Source: Nonomuraea turcica (GTDB lineage Bacteria > Actinomycetota > Actinomycetes > Streptosporangiales > Streptosporangiaceae). Taken from it: a stretch of 44,271 bases of DNA. The notes under the pieces were generated by a model. That model was not told the DNA's origin. It saw only the letters and a program-made list of their open reading frames with translations, and made no database searches. This document shows positions 7,494 to 16,362 of the stretch, in pieces. A program made the position numbers and the translations under genes. The DNA is taken from NCBI RefSeq assembly GCF_030718205.1, contig NZ_JAUZQF010000050.1:1-44271 (forward strand), read 5' to 3'. How positions within the stretch are numbered: position 1 is the first letter of the stretch; each line of letters begins with the position of its first letter.

Positions 7494-8303
7494 GTGGACG
7501 TGCAGCAGATACGGGACAAGGCCGAAAAGGCACTCGCGCACGTCGGGTTCACCGTCCGGGAAAACGATGATGAGCCCGCCACAGATCCCCAGCCCGGTGG
7601 TGCGTGCCTGTTCGTCCAGCAGGGCAGGGTCCGTCTGTACCTGACGCCCGCCGAGCCGAGTTGGGAAGCGGCGGACGTTGCGGCGCGAACTCTTGCCGGC
7701 GCGAACCTGCGCGTCGTTCCGGTTGGCGCGGATCCCGCCGAATCGGAGGTGAGGTCCGCGTACGTGCTGCTCGGCGGCACCGGGGAGATCGTCGAAGGTC
7801 GGGAGCCCCGCCTCGGGCCGCTCGGCGAGGGCTGGCGGGATCAGCATCAGCGGATGCTGCGCAGCCACGTCCGCCTCGCGGAGGCCGCCTCGGGAGCGAT
7901 GAGCGGAGGGTCTGACGAAGCTCGTGACCGTCTGTTCCACTTCTTCCAGGACGCCTACCACCTCAAGGACTGGCTGAAGAACGACGACGATCCGCGTATA
8001 CCGCCCAACGGCGACGTTGAGGCGCTCTTCACCAACCCGCAGCGGAGTATTGCGGTTCTTCGCTTGGCCGCCGACCTCTGCAATGGCGTCAAGCACCGCA
8101 AGCTGCGGGCCGGGACCAGCAAGACCGGCGATGACAGCACCAGGATCAGCAACCAGAGCGTCTCGATCTTCCTGGGTTCCCCCGTCATCGCGGAACACCA
8201 GTGGTATGTGACCTCCGGGGGTCAGAAGTACGACGTCGTCGAGCTGGCCGACGACATCGTGGAGGCATGGAACGCCTGGTTGACGGCGCGGAAACTGCTG
8301 TGA
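7494..8303 (+). CDS. Unknown 269-aa protein
   Basis: GTG start at 7494 with GGGAG nine bases upstream. I do not recognise a family. The N-terminal ~100 residues look like a compact alpha/beta domain (GACLFVQQGRVRLYLTPAE). The second half is helical with conserved-looking charged motifs (DRLFHFFQDAYHLKDWLKND, ADLCNGVKHRKLRAG) and ends in a short helix (VVELADDIVEAWNAWL). The pattern of HxxD/N and NGxKH motifs recalls small helical bundle proteins of HEPN-like or unassigned type, but no Rx4-6H motif is certain. No signal peptide. Operator-like repeats precede it. Probably monocistronic. Confidence 0.75.
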   Translation: MDVQQIRDKAEKALAHVGFTVRENDDEPATDPQPGGACLFVQQGRVRLYLTPAEPSWEAADVAARTLAGANLRVVPVGADPAESEVRSAYVLLGGTGEIVEGREPRLGPLGEGWRDQHQRMLRSHVRLAEAASGAMSGGSDEARDRLFHFFQDAYHLKDWLKNDDDPRIPPNGDVEALFTNPQRSIAVLRLAADLCNGVKHRKLRAGTSKTGDDSTRISNQSVSIFLGSPVIAEHQWYVTSGGQKYDVVELADDIVEAWNAWLTARKLL

Positions 8304-8422
8304 GCGGGTGCACGTGGATCGGTGGAAGGCTGATCTCCTACTCCGGTCGATCAACGGCCTCGCTGGCGCACGTGATGAACAACTGACTCGCACGCGCGCC
8401 GGGCGGCTGGGAATCTGAGGAG

Positions 8423-8824
8423 ATGACGTTGAAGGCGTGGCGCTGGGTTCTATTTCCCCGTCTCCACTGGCGTACGTACAGGCTGCTGTCGGCCTGCGGG
8501 GAGACCATGGACTATCGCACCACGTGGGGCTTGATCGTGATCAGCGCAGGGAAGCATCCGGCGGGCCTCTTCCCCTGGGTCAGCGACGAACAGGCCGCGG
8601 CCGCCGGCGTCGTCACCGATGACTGGAACGCGATCTCGGATTCCGAGAAGTGGTGGCGGGTGGTGTGGCTTGCGCGCGAAGGCGGCAAGACCCCGATTCA
8701 GCTCCTTGGCGTCAGCGAGCAGGAAATCAAAGCCGCTGGCCTGCGAGTTATCGACTGGGACGTGCCGATGCCGCTGCCCACGCTTCCTGGACGCCCGCCG
8801 CGGCGTCGGCGGCGGTGGGCGTAG
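8423..8824 (+). CDS. Unknown 133-aa protein
   Basis: ATG at 8423 directly abuts GAGGAG; a TTG at 8429 (two codons in) has better spacing, so the true start may be there. The sequence is Trp-rich (LKAWRWVLFPRLHWRTYRLL, SEKWWRVVWLAREGGK) with a helix-turn region (GVSEQEIKAAGLRV) and a very basic tail (GRPPRRRRRWA). I cannot assign a family or function. It lies 119 bases after the 269-aa gene on the same strand and may be expressed with it. Confidence 0.5.
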   Translation: MTLKAWRWVLFPRLHWRTYRLLSACGETMDYRTTWGLIVISAGKHPAGLFPWVSDEQAAAAGVVTDDWNAISDSEKWWRVVWLAREGGKTPIQLLGVSEQEIKAAGLRVIDWDVPMPLPTLPGRPPRRRRRWA

Positions 8825-9059
8825 CCGAGAACCGCTGACCATGCGGAGCTGCATGGGGCGGGGGCCACTCCAGCTCAGCGCGGGGAAGGCCTCACTCGAG
8901 GTCGGCGGCCAGCAGTGGATGCCGGCGATGGAAGCCTCGAGTGCGGCCGCGGCTGCCACCTCCACCCTCGGCGCTACGTGCGTGTAGACGTCACGGTTGA
9001 GCTATCCGCCCGGTTCGGTCGTGTAGAGAGCCGCTTGGTCACGCGTAAGGACCAGTCCG

Positions 9060-9335
9060 TCAGGTGTCCTGAGGACGGAACCCGTCGATGCCGGCCGCGA
9101 CCGGGTCGGGGGCGGGCGCGAGGTACTCGGCGACGGCCCGGCGGCACCAGGCGGTCACGTTGGGGGCCCGCTCGGCTTCGATCTCGCTGTCGAGCTGGGC
9201 GCCTGCGATGCGCTGGCGCTCGGCGTCGGCAGGCGGCAGGTGGCGGGCGGTGAGGTCGTCCAGGGCGTGGCGGAGCGCGGTGCGCTCAGGGCCCTTGGGC
9301 AGGGCGCACCGGGCTGAGCTGGGGATCGTCCGCAC
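9060..9335 (-). CDS. Small 91-aa protein downstream of nuclease
   Basis: GTG at 9335, 11 bases after the stop of the nuclease-like gene, opens a 91-residue frame rich in charged helices (GPERTALRHALDDLTARHLPP, AERQRIAGAQLDSEIEAER). The ribosome site is weak (GGA). Family unknown. Codon use resembles its upstream neighbour, and the spacing suggests the same transcript. It could be a regulator or partner of the nuclease; that is only positional inference. Confidence 0.5.
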   Translation of the reverse strand: MRTIPSSARCALPKGPERTALRHALDDLTARHLPPADAERQRIAGAQLDSEIEAERAPNVTAWCRRAVAEYLAPAPDPVAAGIDGFRPQDT

Positions 9336-9346
9336 TCCGACGCGGA

Positions 9347-10201
9347 TCAGGTGAGGGACAGGTCCTTGCGGGCCTGTTCCAGATCGGTGGCCCAGATCCA
9401 CAGCCGCTGGGATGGCGGCACCTGGTGATAGCCGAACAGGCCGACCTCGGTCAGGGTGCGCAGGTCCACGCACACCCGCTGGTAGGCCTCCGCGATCGCG
9501 TCGGCAGGATTGTCCAGGTCGCGGGCGCCAAGTTTGATGCAGGCCCGGTACTCGTAGCCGAGCAGCAGGTCGGAGCCGAACTGCGCCCACGCGCCGCGCT
9601 GCTCCTGCCAAGCCGTCTCCGCCTCCTGAATCATCAGGTTCAGGTCGGCGGGGCGGGGGATGGACGGGTAAATGATGAAGGTGGCGGCCCAGCCGAGCGC
9701 GACCATGTCGAGGTTGAAGGTGCGCCGGTCGGGGTGGTCGCGCGGCGGCAGCGGGTCGGAAGCGGTGCCGGCGAACCACGGCGCGGTGTAGGCCAGGAGC
9801 CTGCCGTTCTTCTCCACCAGTTCGCCGGTGGCGATGACCGCCATCCGGCGCTGGGAGCCGTTCGGCCGCGTCAGCCGGGTGGTCACCATGCTTGTGTGCG
9901 CTTCGGCGGCCAGCTTGCCGGCGCTCAGGTGCCGTTGGGCGGCGTCGGGGGTGATGCGCGCGATGAGGTACTCGCGCAGGTCCTCCGGTAGGGCGTCGTA
10001 GGTGCCGTCCTGCAGGCGTTCCTTGGCCCGGTCGAGCGTGGCCTGGGCGGTGGGCGGGTTGCCGCCGACCTGGCTTTCCGGGGTGTCGATGGACACCATC
10101 CGGATCGACATCTCGATCGTCGGGGTGTCGCCGTCGGTCACCTTGAGAAAGCGGTAGTCGTTGGCCGGACGGCTGGGGCCGACGAACCCGAGATCTACCA
10201 T
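9347..10201 (-). CDS. Staphylococcal-nuclease-like (SNase) domain protein
   Basis: ATG at 10201 preceded by GGGAG gives 284 aa without a signal peptide. The OB-fold nuclease signature is clear near the N-terminus: VTDGDTPTIEMSIRMVSIDTPES (residues about 21-43). It contains the Ca-binding Asp residues, the Arg before SIDTPE and the Glu after Pro that form the SNase active site. The remaining 200 residues extend beyond a typical 150-aa SNase, with a helical C-terminal domain (LMIQEAETAWQEQRGAWAQFG..., AIAEAYQRVCVDLRTLTEVG). It probably cleaves DNA or RNA inside the cell or binds nucleic acid. The cytosolic location is unusual for the nuclease and hints at a conflict or repair role. The small 91-aa gene follows. 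Confidence 0.8.
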   Translation of the reverse strand: MVDLGFVGPSRPANDYRFLKVTDGDTPTIEMSIRMVSIDTPESQVGGNPPTAQATLDRAKERLQDGTYDALPEDLREYLIARITPDAAQRHLSAGKLAAEAHTSMVTTRLTRPNGSQRRMAVIATGELVEKNGRLLAYTAPWFAGTASDPLPPRDHPDRRTFNLDMVALGWAATFIIYPSIPRPADLNLMIQEAETAWQEQRGAWAQFGSDLLLGYEYRACIKLGARDLDNPADAIAEAYQRVCVDLRTLTEVGLFGYHQVPPSQRLWIWATDLEQARKDLSLT

Positions 10202-10399
10202 TACTGCACTCCCGCACGATCAAGACGAAGGCCCGCGTGACCCGCAGTACAACATCGCAGCCGATCAGCTTTCCGTTGCGGCTGACACGCCGAACCCCCC
10301 GGAGCGCTGGAAGCTCCGGCCGTCGGGCCGCGTGCGATCACGGCACGGCCGTCGGCGACCGTCCCGCGAACGACGTTTTAGGGACGGGCTTGGAAGAGA

Positions 10400-10429
10400 G
10401 GAACCCCCCGGTCCGGGGCCGGGGGTTCC
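10400..10429 (-). terminator. Hairpin terminator
   Basis: GGAACCCCC at 10400-10408 pairs with GGGGGTTCC at 10421-10429, about 20 bases past the stop codon at 10448 of the minus-strand ORF. GC-rich stem without a U-tract. Confidence 0.6.
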
Positions 10430-10447
10430 GAGTCGTCAGCAGGACCG

Positions 10448-10933
10448 TCAGCAGTCGTCGGCCTGGAGGTCGGCCACGATGAGGTCCTCCAGTTCGTCGG
10501 CGAGCGGCCAGCGCGGTCCCTCCTTCGTCGTGGTCGGCTTGCGGCCGGTGACGCACTCCTTGATCGCCTGGACCGCGTCGCGGATGTCGGCGATGTCGTC
10601 GAGGGGGAGCGGCACCCGGTTGTGGTCGATCCAGCCCGCGCGTAGCGGGTCCCAGATGACCGTCACCCCATCCGGCGTCCAGTGTTGCGCCACCGAGGGG
10701 TTGTCCGCGCGGAAGCTCCAGTACGTGCCGGGGCCGTCCTCGCTGTTGGCGCCCGTCCACTCGTGGCTGTCGGGCACCACGGCCGACTCCACGAGGTTCG
10801 ATGTGATGTTGTCGATGTAGTTGGCGAGGCAGTCGTCCAGCGTGAGCTCTGCCGGTTCGCGGGTCAGGGCCCGCGCCGCGGCGTTGTACGCCTCGCCGGT
10901 CCGCGCCTGGCGTGCGCGGATCTCCTTCTTGCT
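10448..10933 (-). CDS. Unknown ORF, start codon apparently lost
   Basis: The frame ending at 10448 is open back to 10933 (161 codons), where it meets TAA directly before SKKEIRARQA. Related actinomycete proteins commonly begin MSKKEIRARQ..., so the expected start position is occupied by a stop codon here. Internal starts are poor: the first GTG is at 10792 (114 aa) and would cut off conserved-looking sequence (TGEAYNAAARAL, ELTLDDCLANYIDNI). A terminator follows the stop. The gene may therefore be a recent pseudogene, be expressed from a non-standard start, or be shortened. Function not recognised; the N-terminal helix is of a type seen in small regulatory or mobile-element proteins. Confidence 0.55.
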   Translation of the reverse strand, partial: SKKEIRARQARTGEAYNAAARALTREPAELTLDDCLANYIDNITSNLVESAVVPDSHEWTGANSEDGPGTYWSFRADNPSVAQHWTPDGVTVIWDPLRAGWIDHNRVPLPLDDIADIRDAVQAIKECVTGRKPTTTKEGPRWPLADELEDLIVADLQADDC

Positions 10934-11299
10934 TTACTGAACTACTGGCGCTGCCCCCGAGGATCTGCGACCTGTTCGGCCTAGCGTCAATAGCGATCTT
11001 CGCTGCTTACACGCCCACGAGATGAGGCCTGAACATCTAAGTTCGCCTCGTGACTGGTGTGTAGATTTACCTCGATTTACCCGGCAAATGATCACTAGGT
11101 CTAGGGGACCTGACCACCCCGTGGTCAGCCCACCGCCGGGCGGATCATCAACCCTGTGGCTTGGGGAAAGTGCCGATCTGCTGTCCGGTTTTGGTCAGCA
11201 TCAGCTCAGCCCATGCCCCTCGCTCAGGCATATCCACACAGCTACAGTGGGCGCAACGGGTCCATGCCTGGGGCTCCCCGAACGCACGGGAGGCCCCCG
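10934..11299. other. Divergent intergenic region
   Basis: 366 bases between the minus-strand ORF and the plus-strand 1082-aa gene. An imperfect inverted repeat (GAGGC..GAAC / GTTC.GCCTC) lies at about 11023-11049. AT content rises around 11050-11100. It presumably holds the promoter of the two-gene cassette; no gene seen. Confidence 0.45.
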
Positions 11300-14200
11300 A
11301 TGGCCGACAGTGCAGCACAGCCTGGCATCGCTATTCTCGCATTAACCACGCGCCGCCCACCGGACCGGGCGCGAGGCAACGGCGTTGTGCACCTCGAGCT
11401 GACGCTGCCAGCCGCGGTGGCAGCACAACTCGCCCTCGACGATGCCAGCCAGCGTCCCCGGCTCACACCGCGGGAGGCAGCCCGTCTGTTGTGGAGTTCG
11501 CCGGCCGCAGCCCATCTCGACGGCAGCGACGACGGCTGGCACGGCATCGCGCACGTGCCAATGCTGCTCGACGCCGTGCACCGGTTGCGTGGCCTGCCGA
11601 CGGATAAATGGCCAGGCAACCAACAGCAGCTACGGGCGTTCACGGTCAGCGGCAGTCAACCCGCTATCACGGCGACGGGACTCCTCACCGCGCTGCGCCG
11701 GAACGCCACAATTGAACATCTCAACGATGTGTTCCTGATCCTGAAGTACGCAGCGGTGGGGCGGCGTCGGCGATTAGGCGACGCGGCGGATGTGTACCGG
11801 CTGGCCCGGACCATCGTCGGACCGGCCGCCAGTCTGGGCAAGGTCGAGCAGGTACGCGCGTGGCTGAAAGCACCGCTAATCGTGCCTCGGATTCTGGCCG
11901 GCCCACAGCGGCAGCGGCCGCCGGGCCCGCCGCCCGGTGCTACCGACGCAGATGGCACTGGTGAGTCGCGTGACCTGGTGATCCCTGTGATCGATCTGGA
12001 AACCGCCGCGGCGCGAGCCGCGATCGCGGCGACGCAGCGCCTGCTGGCCGCCATCGACCGGGTGGGCGAGGCGGTAACGTCGCTGCGCCGGCTCACTCAG
12101 GCCGTGACGCCGCCTGGGTGGCCCGACCCGCCGGTAGCCGGATCGTGGACCGGCCGATCCGCAACAACCTCTGGGACGGCGGCCCCCGACTCCGGGAGTG
12201 CCACGCCCGTCGGGGGGTTCGCCGCCGCTGGCCGTAGCGGCGCTTCCCTCACCGATCCCACGGTGGAGCATGGCTGGGGTGAGGGCTTGCTGGCAGCTCC
12301 AGATCTGCAGGTATCTGAGAATGCCGTGGCGGAGTCCGTCGTGGCGGCGGCCGTTGCAGCCGCTGCAGCTGGCCCGGCCGCCGCAGCACGCGCGATCACC
12401 CGGCTTCAGGCGCAGCAGCGCGCGCTCCTTGCTCGGCTGTATCGACAGCAGCCTCGGAGACAAGCCGGGACGGTGCGCACCTTGATCGCGGGTAACCCCG
12501 TGCTCATCGACGTGGTCCAGGCGGACGCGCGGGTCCGGCGGCGGCGTGCGCAGCTCGCCGCCGCCCTCGCCGAGCAACTGCCGCAGGACCTGCACGCCCG
12601 TCTGAAGGCCCTGAACGTACCGTGGGAAGACCTGTGGTTCTGGCCGGACCTGCTCAGAGCCAACAGCCGGTCTCCGAGCTATCTCGAACCGGCCGGGCGT
12701 AGTGATCTACTGCTAATACGGCAGACGACCACGGGGTACCGGCGCGCCGAGATCTCCTACATTGAAAACGTCCTGATCGGGGAGTGCCGGACGCGGGAGC
12801 ACACCGACCGGATCCTCAACCGTCAAGAGACGTTCGTCGCCTTGGAGCAGGAGAGCGAAGAGTCCCGCGACCTGCAGACCACCGACCGCGCCGAGCTGGC
12901 CCGTGAAGTCAGCGAGGTGGTTCGGGAGGACCTGCGTGCGGAGGGCAGCGTGCAGGTCACCAGCCGCGGGGCGACGAAGATAGTGGCCGAAGCGTCGGTC
13001 TCGTTCGACCAGTCGACCGAAGTGGCGGCCCGCACCGCTGAGCAGTACGCGCGCGAAACGATCGAGCGGGCGGTACGCCGCACGGTCGAACGGGTCCGCC
13101 GCGAGACGCGCTCGTTGTTCGAGCGGGAAACGACTGAACGGAACCAACACGGGTTCCAGCTCGACGGCACCGCGCCCGATCACGTCAGTGGCGTCTACCA
13201 GTACTTGGTGCAGGTCAGCCGCGCGAAGATCTTCTCATACGGAGAACGAGAACTATACGACCTGCTCGTACCGGAGCCCGCCGCGCTGATCTGGCACCTC
13301 GCCGTCACCCGCACCGACCTGCACGTGCCGGTGGAACGCCCGGACGCGAACCTGTTCGCGTCGCTCACCCTCGACAACATCGCCGACCATCGAGAGGAAG
13401 TCATCCGGTCATTCGGCGTGTTCGACCTCCCGGAGCTGCCGCCGCAGTTCCGGCTTCTGTCCGCAGTGTTCACAGCAACCGGCGGCGGCGACGGCGCCCA
13501 CTACGCCAACAGCAAAGACCTGCAGATCCCCGACGGATACGGCGTCGAAAGCGCCCGGCTGGCGGTGTCCGCCGAGACCGAGGGCGACGAGGACTACACC
13601 CCCAACGGCGGAGCGGTTGTCGGCGGCGGCGTGCACCTGTGGGACACACCGCTGCAGGGCAACGCGGGCTCCCACACCCACGAGTTCGACTTCATCCCAC
13701 TGCTGCCCGGCCCATCGCTACTGATCGCTTTCAATGCCGACAACTACCGCAGCCTGATCGCCAGCGTAACCGTGCGACTGCGTCTGACCGACCAGGGTCA
13801 GCGCGCCTGGGCGCTCGAAGCGTACGCCCGCGTCGCCGACCGATACCAGCAGATGAGCCGCGAGTACGAACAGGCGATCATCCAGGCCACCGCCGCGCAA
13901 CCCGAAGAGCTGATCACCCTGCCGGAGGGTTCCCGACTCCGACTGCAGCAGATTGTGCGAACCGAAGTACAGCGTTCAGTGATCGACATCATGCGCAACG
14001 CGGCCGTGGACTTTGACCTGATCGCCGACCACTGGTTCGCAGACGCGGGAGAGCGGATCGCGCATCCGACCGCGGACCTAGGCGCGCTTGGGTCGGTCGA
14101 GCCGGAGGTGCGGTTCCTGCAGCAGGCATTCGAATGGGAGCACATGTCGTGGGTCATGTATCCATACTTTTGGGGGCGGCGCACCGAGTGGACCCGCACC

Positions 14201-14548
14201 GTCGTGCAAGCGCATCCGGACCCCGACTTCGCAGCATTCCTCGACGCCGGAGCCGCGCGTGTCCAGGTGCCGGTCCGTCTCGGCTTCGAGCACCTTGTCA
14301 AGCACTTCATGGAGACCAGCGAGCCGTACGACGGCGGCGACATGCCCATGACCGGCGAGCCCGGGTATGTCACGTTCATCGACGAGCAGTTGACCGCGCT
14401 CGGCGCACCGGGTGCGGAGGTGCCGTGGCCGCCAGGCGCTGCCCGGGAATGGGACGTCGTCGCGCCGACGTCGCTACTGCTGGTCCGGCCGCAGACAATG
14501 CCGCAGCTACCCGCATGGAACCCGGCCGACGGTACGGAAACGGCATAG
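11300..14548 (+). CDS. Large 1082-aa coiled-coil protein, unknown
   Basis: ATG at 11300 with GGGAGG eight bases upstream is preferred over earlier in-frame ATGs that lack a ribosome site. I do not recognise a named family. Regions seen: residues 30-210 mixed, starting with an Ala-rich segment; 210-390 low-complexity Pro/Ala/Gly linker; about 470-500 the motif RRAEISYIENVLIGE; about 505-620 a long charged coiled coil (many Glu/Arg heptads, e.g. TIERAVRRTVERVRRETRSLF). A beta-rich domain follows at about 690-840, with SHTHEFDF, then a helical and mixed C-terminal part with Trp-rich HMSWVMYPYFWGRRTEW. No signal peptide or membrane helix. It is paired with the nuclease-like gene 10 bases downstream, so the two likely work together, perhaps as a large scaffold or sensor with an effector. 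Confidence 0.8.
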   Translation: MADSAAQPGIAILALTTRRPPDRARGNGVVHLELTLPAAVAAQLALDDASQRPRLTPREAARLLWSSPAAAHLDGSDDGWHGIAHVPMLLDAVHRLRGLPTDKWPGNQQQLRAFTVSGSQPAITATGLLTALRRNATIEHLNDVFLILKYAAVGRRRRLGDAADVYRLARTIVGPAASLGKVEQVRAWLKAPLIVPRILAGPQRQRPPGPPPGATDADGTGESRDLVIPVIDLETAAARAAIAATQRLLAAIDRVGEAVTSLRRLTQAVTPPGWPDPPVAGSWTGRSATTSGTAAPDSGSATPVGGFAAAGRSGASLTDPTVEHGWGEGLLAAPDLQVSENAVAESVVAAAVAAAAAGPAAAARAITRLQAQQRALLARLYRQQPRRQAGTVRTLIAGNPVLIDVVQADARVRRRRAQLAAALAEQLPQDLHARLKALNVPWEDLWFWPDLLRANSRSPSYLEPAGRSDLLLIRQTTTGYRRAEISYIENVLIGECRTREHTDRILNRQETFVALEQESEESRDLQTTDRAELAREVSEVVREDLRAEGSVQVTSRGATKIVAEASVSFDQSTEVAARTAEQYARETIERAVRRTVERVRRETRSLFERETTERNQHGFQLDGTAPDHVSGVYQYLVQVSRAKIFSYGERELYDLLVPEPAALIWHLAVTRTDLHVPVERPDANLFASLTLDNIADHREEVIRSFGVFDLPELPPQFRLLSAVFTATGGGDGAHYANSKDLQIPDGYGVESARLAVSAETEGDEDYTPNGGAVVGGGVHLWDTPLQGNAGSHTHEFDFIPLLPGPSLLIAFNADNYRSLIASVTVRLRLTDQGQRAWALEAYARVADRYQQMSREYEQAIIQATAAQPEELITLPEGSRLRLQQIVRTEVQRSVIDIMRNAAVDFDLIADHWFADAGERIAHPTADLGALGSVEPEVRFLQQAFEWEHMSWVMYPYFWGRRTEWTRTVVQAHPDPDFAAFLDAGAARVQVPVRLGFEHLVKHFMETSEPYDGGDMPMTGEPGYVTFIDEQLTALGAPGAEVPWPPGAAREWDVVAPTSLLLVRPQTMPQLPAWNPADGTETA

Positions 14549-14558
14549 GCCGGACCCT

Positions 14559-15869
14559 ATGGGCCGTCGACCGGAGCAGGAAACCCCCGGGTGGTCTCGG
14601 TGGTTGACGACGCAGGGGCGCAAACTCGCCGCTGGTGAGCTGACCCTCGTCGACGACGACACACCGACTGTGTTCCTCTTACGGCAGATGCGCGAATGCG
14701 ACTTCCTCACCATGCTCGCCATCCGCCTGGCCCAGGAGGTCCCGGCGCGGTCGATGGCCCGGTCCAGGCTGCTGCCGTTTGAGCCGTTCGAGGCGTACCT
14801 ATACAACATCCGCGACGCGGTGATCGGCCGGGGTAACGTGCAGGCGTGGATCAACCGTGAGTACGTTGACATGCCCGCGGCTTCGGCGGATCGGCCGTTC
14901 AATGGCACCGAAGCGATCGAGCGGATGGCGGCCCGGTTCCGACTGGCGTCGCGGCTGTCCGAGGCTGCGCACCGCAACGTGCCCGCCGAGGCTGCCGCGC
15001 AGACTCGCCCCGCTGCTGCCAGCCCTCTCGGCCCGCCAGCTCCGGCGGCCATCACTGGCGGCTTGGGCTGCCCGCCTCCACCCGCGGCGCTAGCCACCGC
15101 TTGGCTCATTCGCAACACGCCGACAAGCGGCTTGCCATCCAGCACCTGGTACGGCCAGATCGTCCACGAGCAATTGCAGACGCACTACCGGTGGGCACAC
15201 CCCCAGAACTGTGTCCTGTCCGAATCCCGCCTGTCCGGCCCGTGCACCTCCGCAACCGGCGGCACGCTGCGACCCAACGCCCGGCAGTACGGCAACCTCG
15301 ACGTCAAGGCGTGGGCGATGGCGATGGGAAGTTCGCGAACCGGCCAGTTCCGCCCCGACATCGCCGACCTCACCACCAACGAGGTGTGGGAGATCAAGTC
15401 ACGGGGTGAGGTGGTAGAGGGTGTCAACGAGCTGTACGGCCTGTACCTGTGCCGGGTCAATCAGACGATCGCCGCGATCAACGCCGTGGCCACGGTGGTG
15501 CCAGGCGGCGGGATGCGCCCGTACCGGCCGGGGACCAGCTGGATTCCGTTCGGGCTGTACCCGGTCACGCCGACCGTGACAGCGTGGGTCCACGCCGAAC
15601 TTCCGGGGATCATCTACTATGACCTGTTCGCAGTACCGCCGTTTGTCGTGCCGTACTACAGCGAGCAGTATTCCGAGCAGGAGGCTCGCGCCCGGCAACG
15701 TAGCACCGCACAACGCAGCACGCAGGAGGACGATTTCTCCCCTTGGTGGATTCCGGTGGGGGCAGCGCTGGCGCTCCTGGCGCTCGCCGCCAGCGCGCCG
15801 GCGGCGGCTGTGGCCGCCGCCGGCGTGGCCCTCATCGTCGCTGCCGACGAGGACGTCGGGAAAATATAA
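14559..15869 (+). CDS. Membrane-anchored PD-(D/E)xK nuclease-like protein
   Basis: ATG at 14559, 10 bases after the previous stop, gives 436 aa; the longer frame upstream lies inside the preceding gene. A PD-(D/E)xK-type core is suggested by WYGQIVHEQLQTHY (about 197-210, the usual first helix with Glu), RPDIAD with D267, and EVWEIKSRG with E278 and K280, followed by a helix (GVNELYGLYLCRVNQ). These residues are those expected of restriction-endonuclease-fold enzymes. The N-terminal 180 residues are mostly helical with a Pro/Ala linker. The C-terminus has a hydrophobic stretch at about 395-430 (WWIPVGAALALLALAA...) that predicts one or two membrane helices. A membrane-linked nuclease paired with a giant coiled protein is unusual. 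DNA cleavage is inferred, not shown. Confidence 0.75.
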   Translation: MGRRPEQETPGWSRWLTTQGRKLAAGELTLVDDDTPTVFLLRQMRECDFLTMLAIRLAQEVPARSMARSRLLPFEPFEAYLYNIRDAVIGRGNVQAWINREYVDMPAASADRPFNGTEAIERMAARFRLASRLSEAAHRNVPAEAAAQTRPAAASPLGPPAPAAITGGLGCPPPPAALATAWLIRNTPTSGLPSSTWYGQIVHEQLQTHYRWAHPQNCVLSESRLSGPCTSATGGTLRPNARQYGNLDVKAWAMAMGSSRTGQFRPDIADLTTNEVWEIKSRGEVVEGVNELYGLYLCRVNQTIAAINAVATVVPGGGMRPYRPGTSWIPFGLYPVTPTVTAWVHAELPGIIYYDLFAVPPFVVPYYSEQYSEQEARARQRSTAQRSTQEDDFSPWWIPVGAALALLALAASAPAAAVAAAGVALIVAADEDVGKI

Positions 15870-16053
15870 TGGGGCCGATCCGTGCTGGCCGATGCGTTCT
15901 GAACGCCTGCACCATTTCTCCGCCTGCTCCATACCGACCTTGTTAAGAGCGCGTGCAGATTTGGGGGCGTTGTCGCGGTTGCCGTCCAGATGGAAGCTGG
16001 CCACTCCTCGGGTACTCCGGCGAGGCACCCGGCGGGAGAGTCTGTGGCGCCGG

Positions 16054-16362
16054 TCAGCCATGGCATCGGACGGACGGGAGACCGAGGTCGATACGACCGC
16101 GTCGGTCGAGTGAGGTGAGCTTAGCTTCGGCTGCCTCCAAACTGACGCCTAGCCCCTGGACTTCGCCGAGCCAGCCCTGTTTCTGGGCTTCGTGGACGCG
16201 CGCCCGGAGGTTGTCGATGATCTCCATCAGACGGGGACGTTGCCGGGTGTCGACCTGCAGCATCGGACACCTGATACACGCGAATTCATGGTGACAAGGG
16301 GTCGCATAGGGGCGGCCGCAGTTGCCGAGTTCGACGCGGCGCAGCAGGAAGTGCTGCTGGAA
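16054..16362 (-). pseudogene. C-terminal fragment of a site-specific integrase
   Basis: One frame on the minus strand, ending at 16054, reads HFLLRRVELGNCGRPYATPC, then HHEFACIRCPML, then QRPRLMEIIDNLRARVHEAQKQGWLGEVQGL. This matches the Cys/His-rich tail typical of actinomycete phage-type integrases, with the C..C-H-x-H..C..C zinc pattern and the following coiled helix. Nothing of the catalytic domain lies upstream. The homology stops at about 16362, where the frame meets the beta-propeller gene. It is a relic of an integrated element. Confidence 0.7.
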
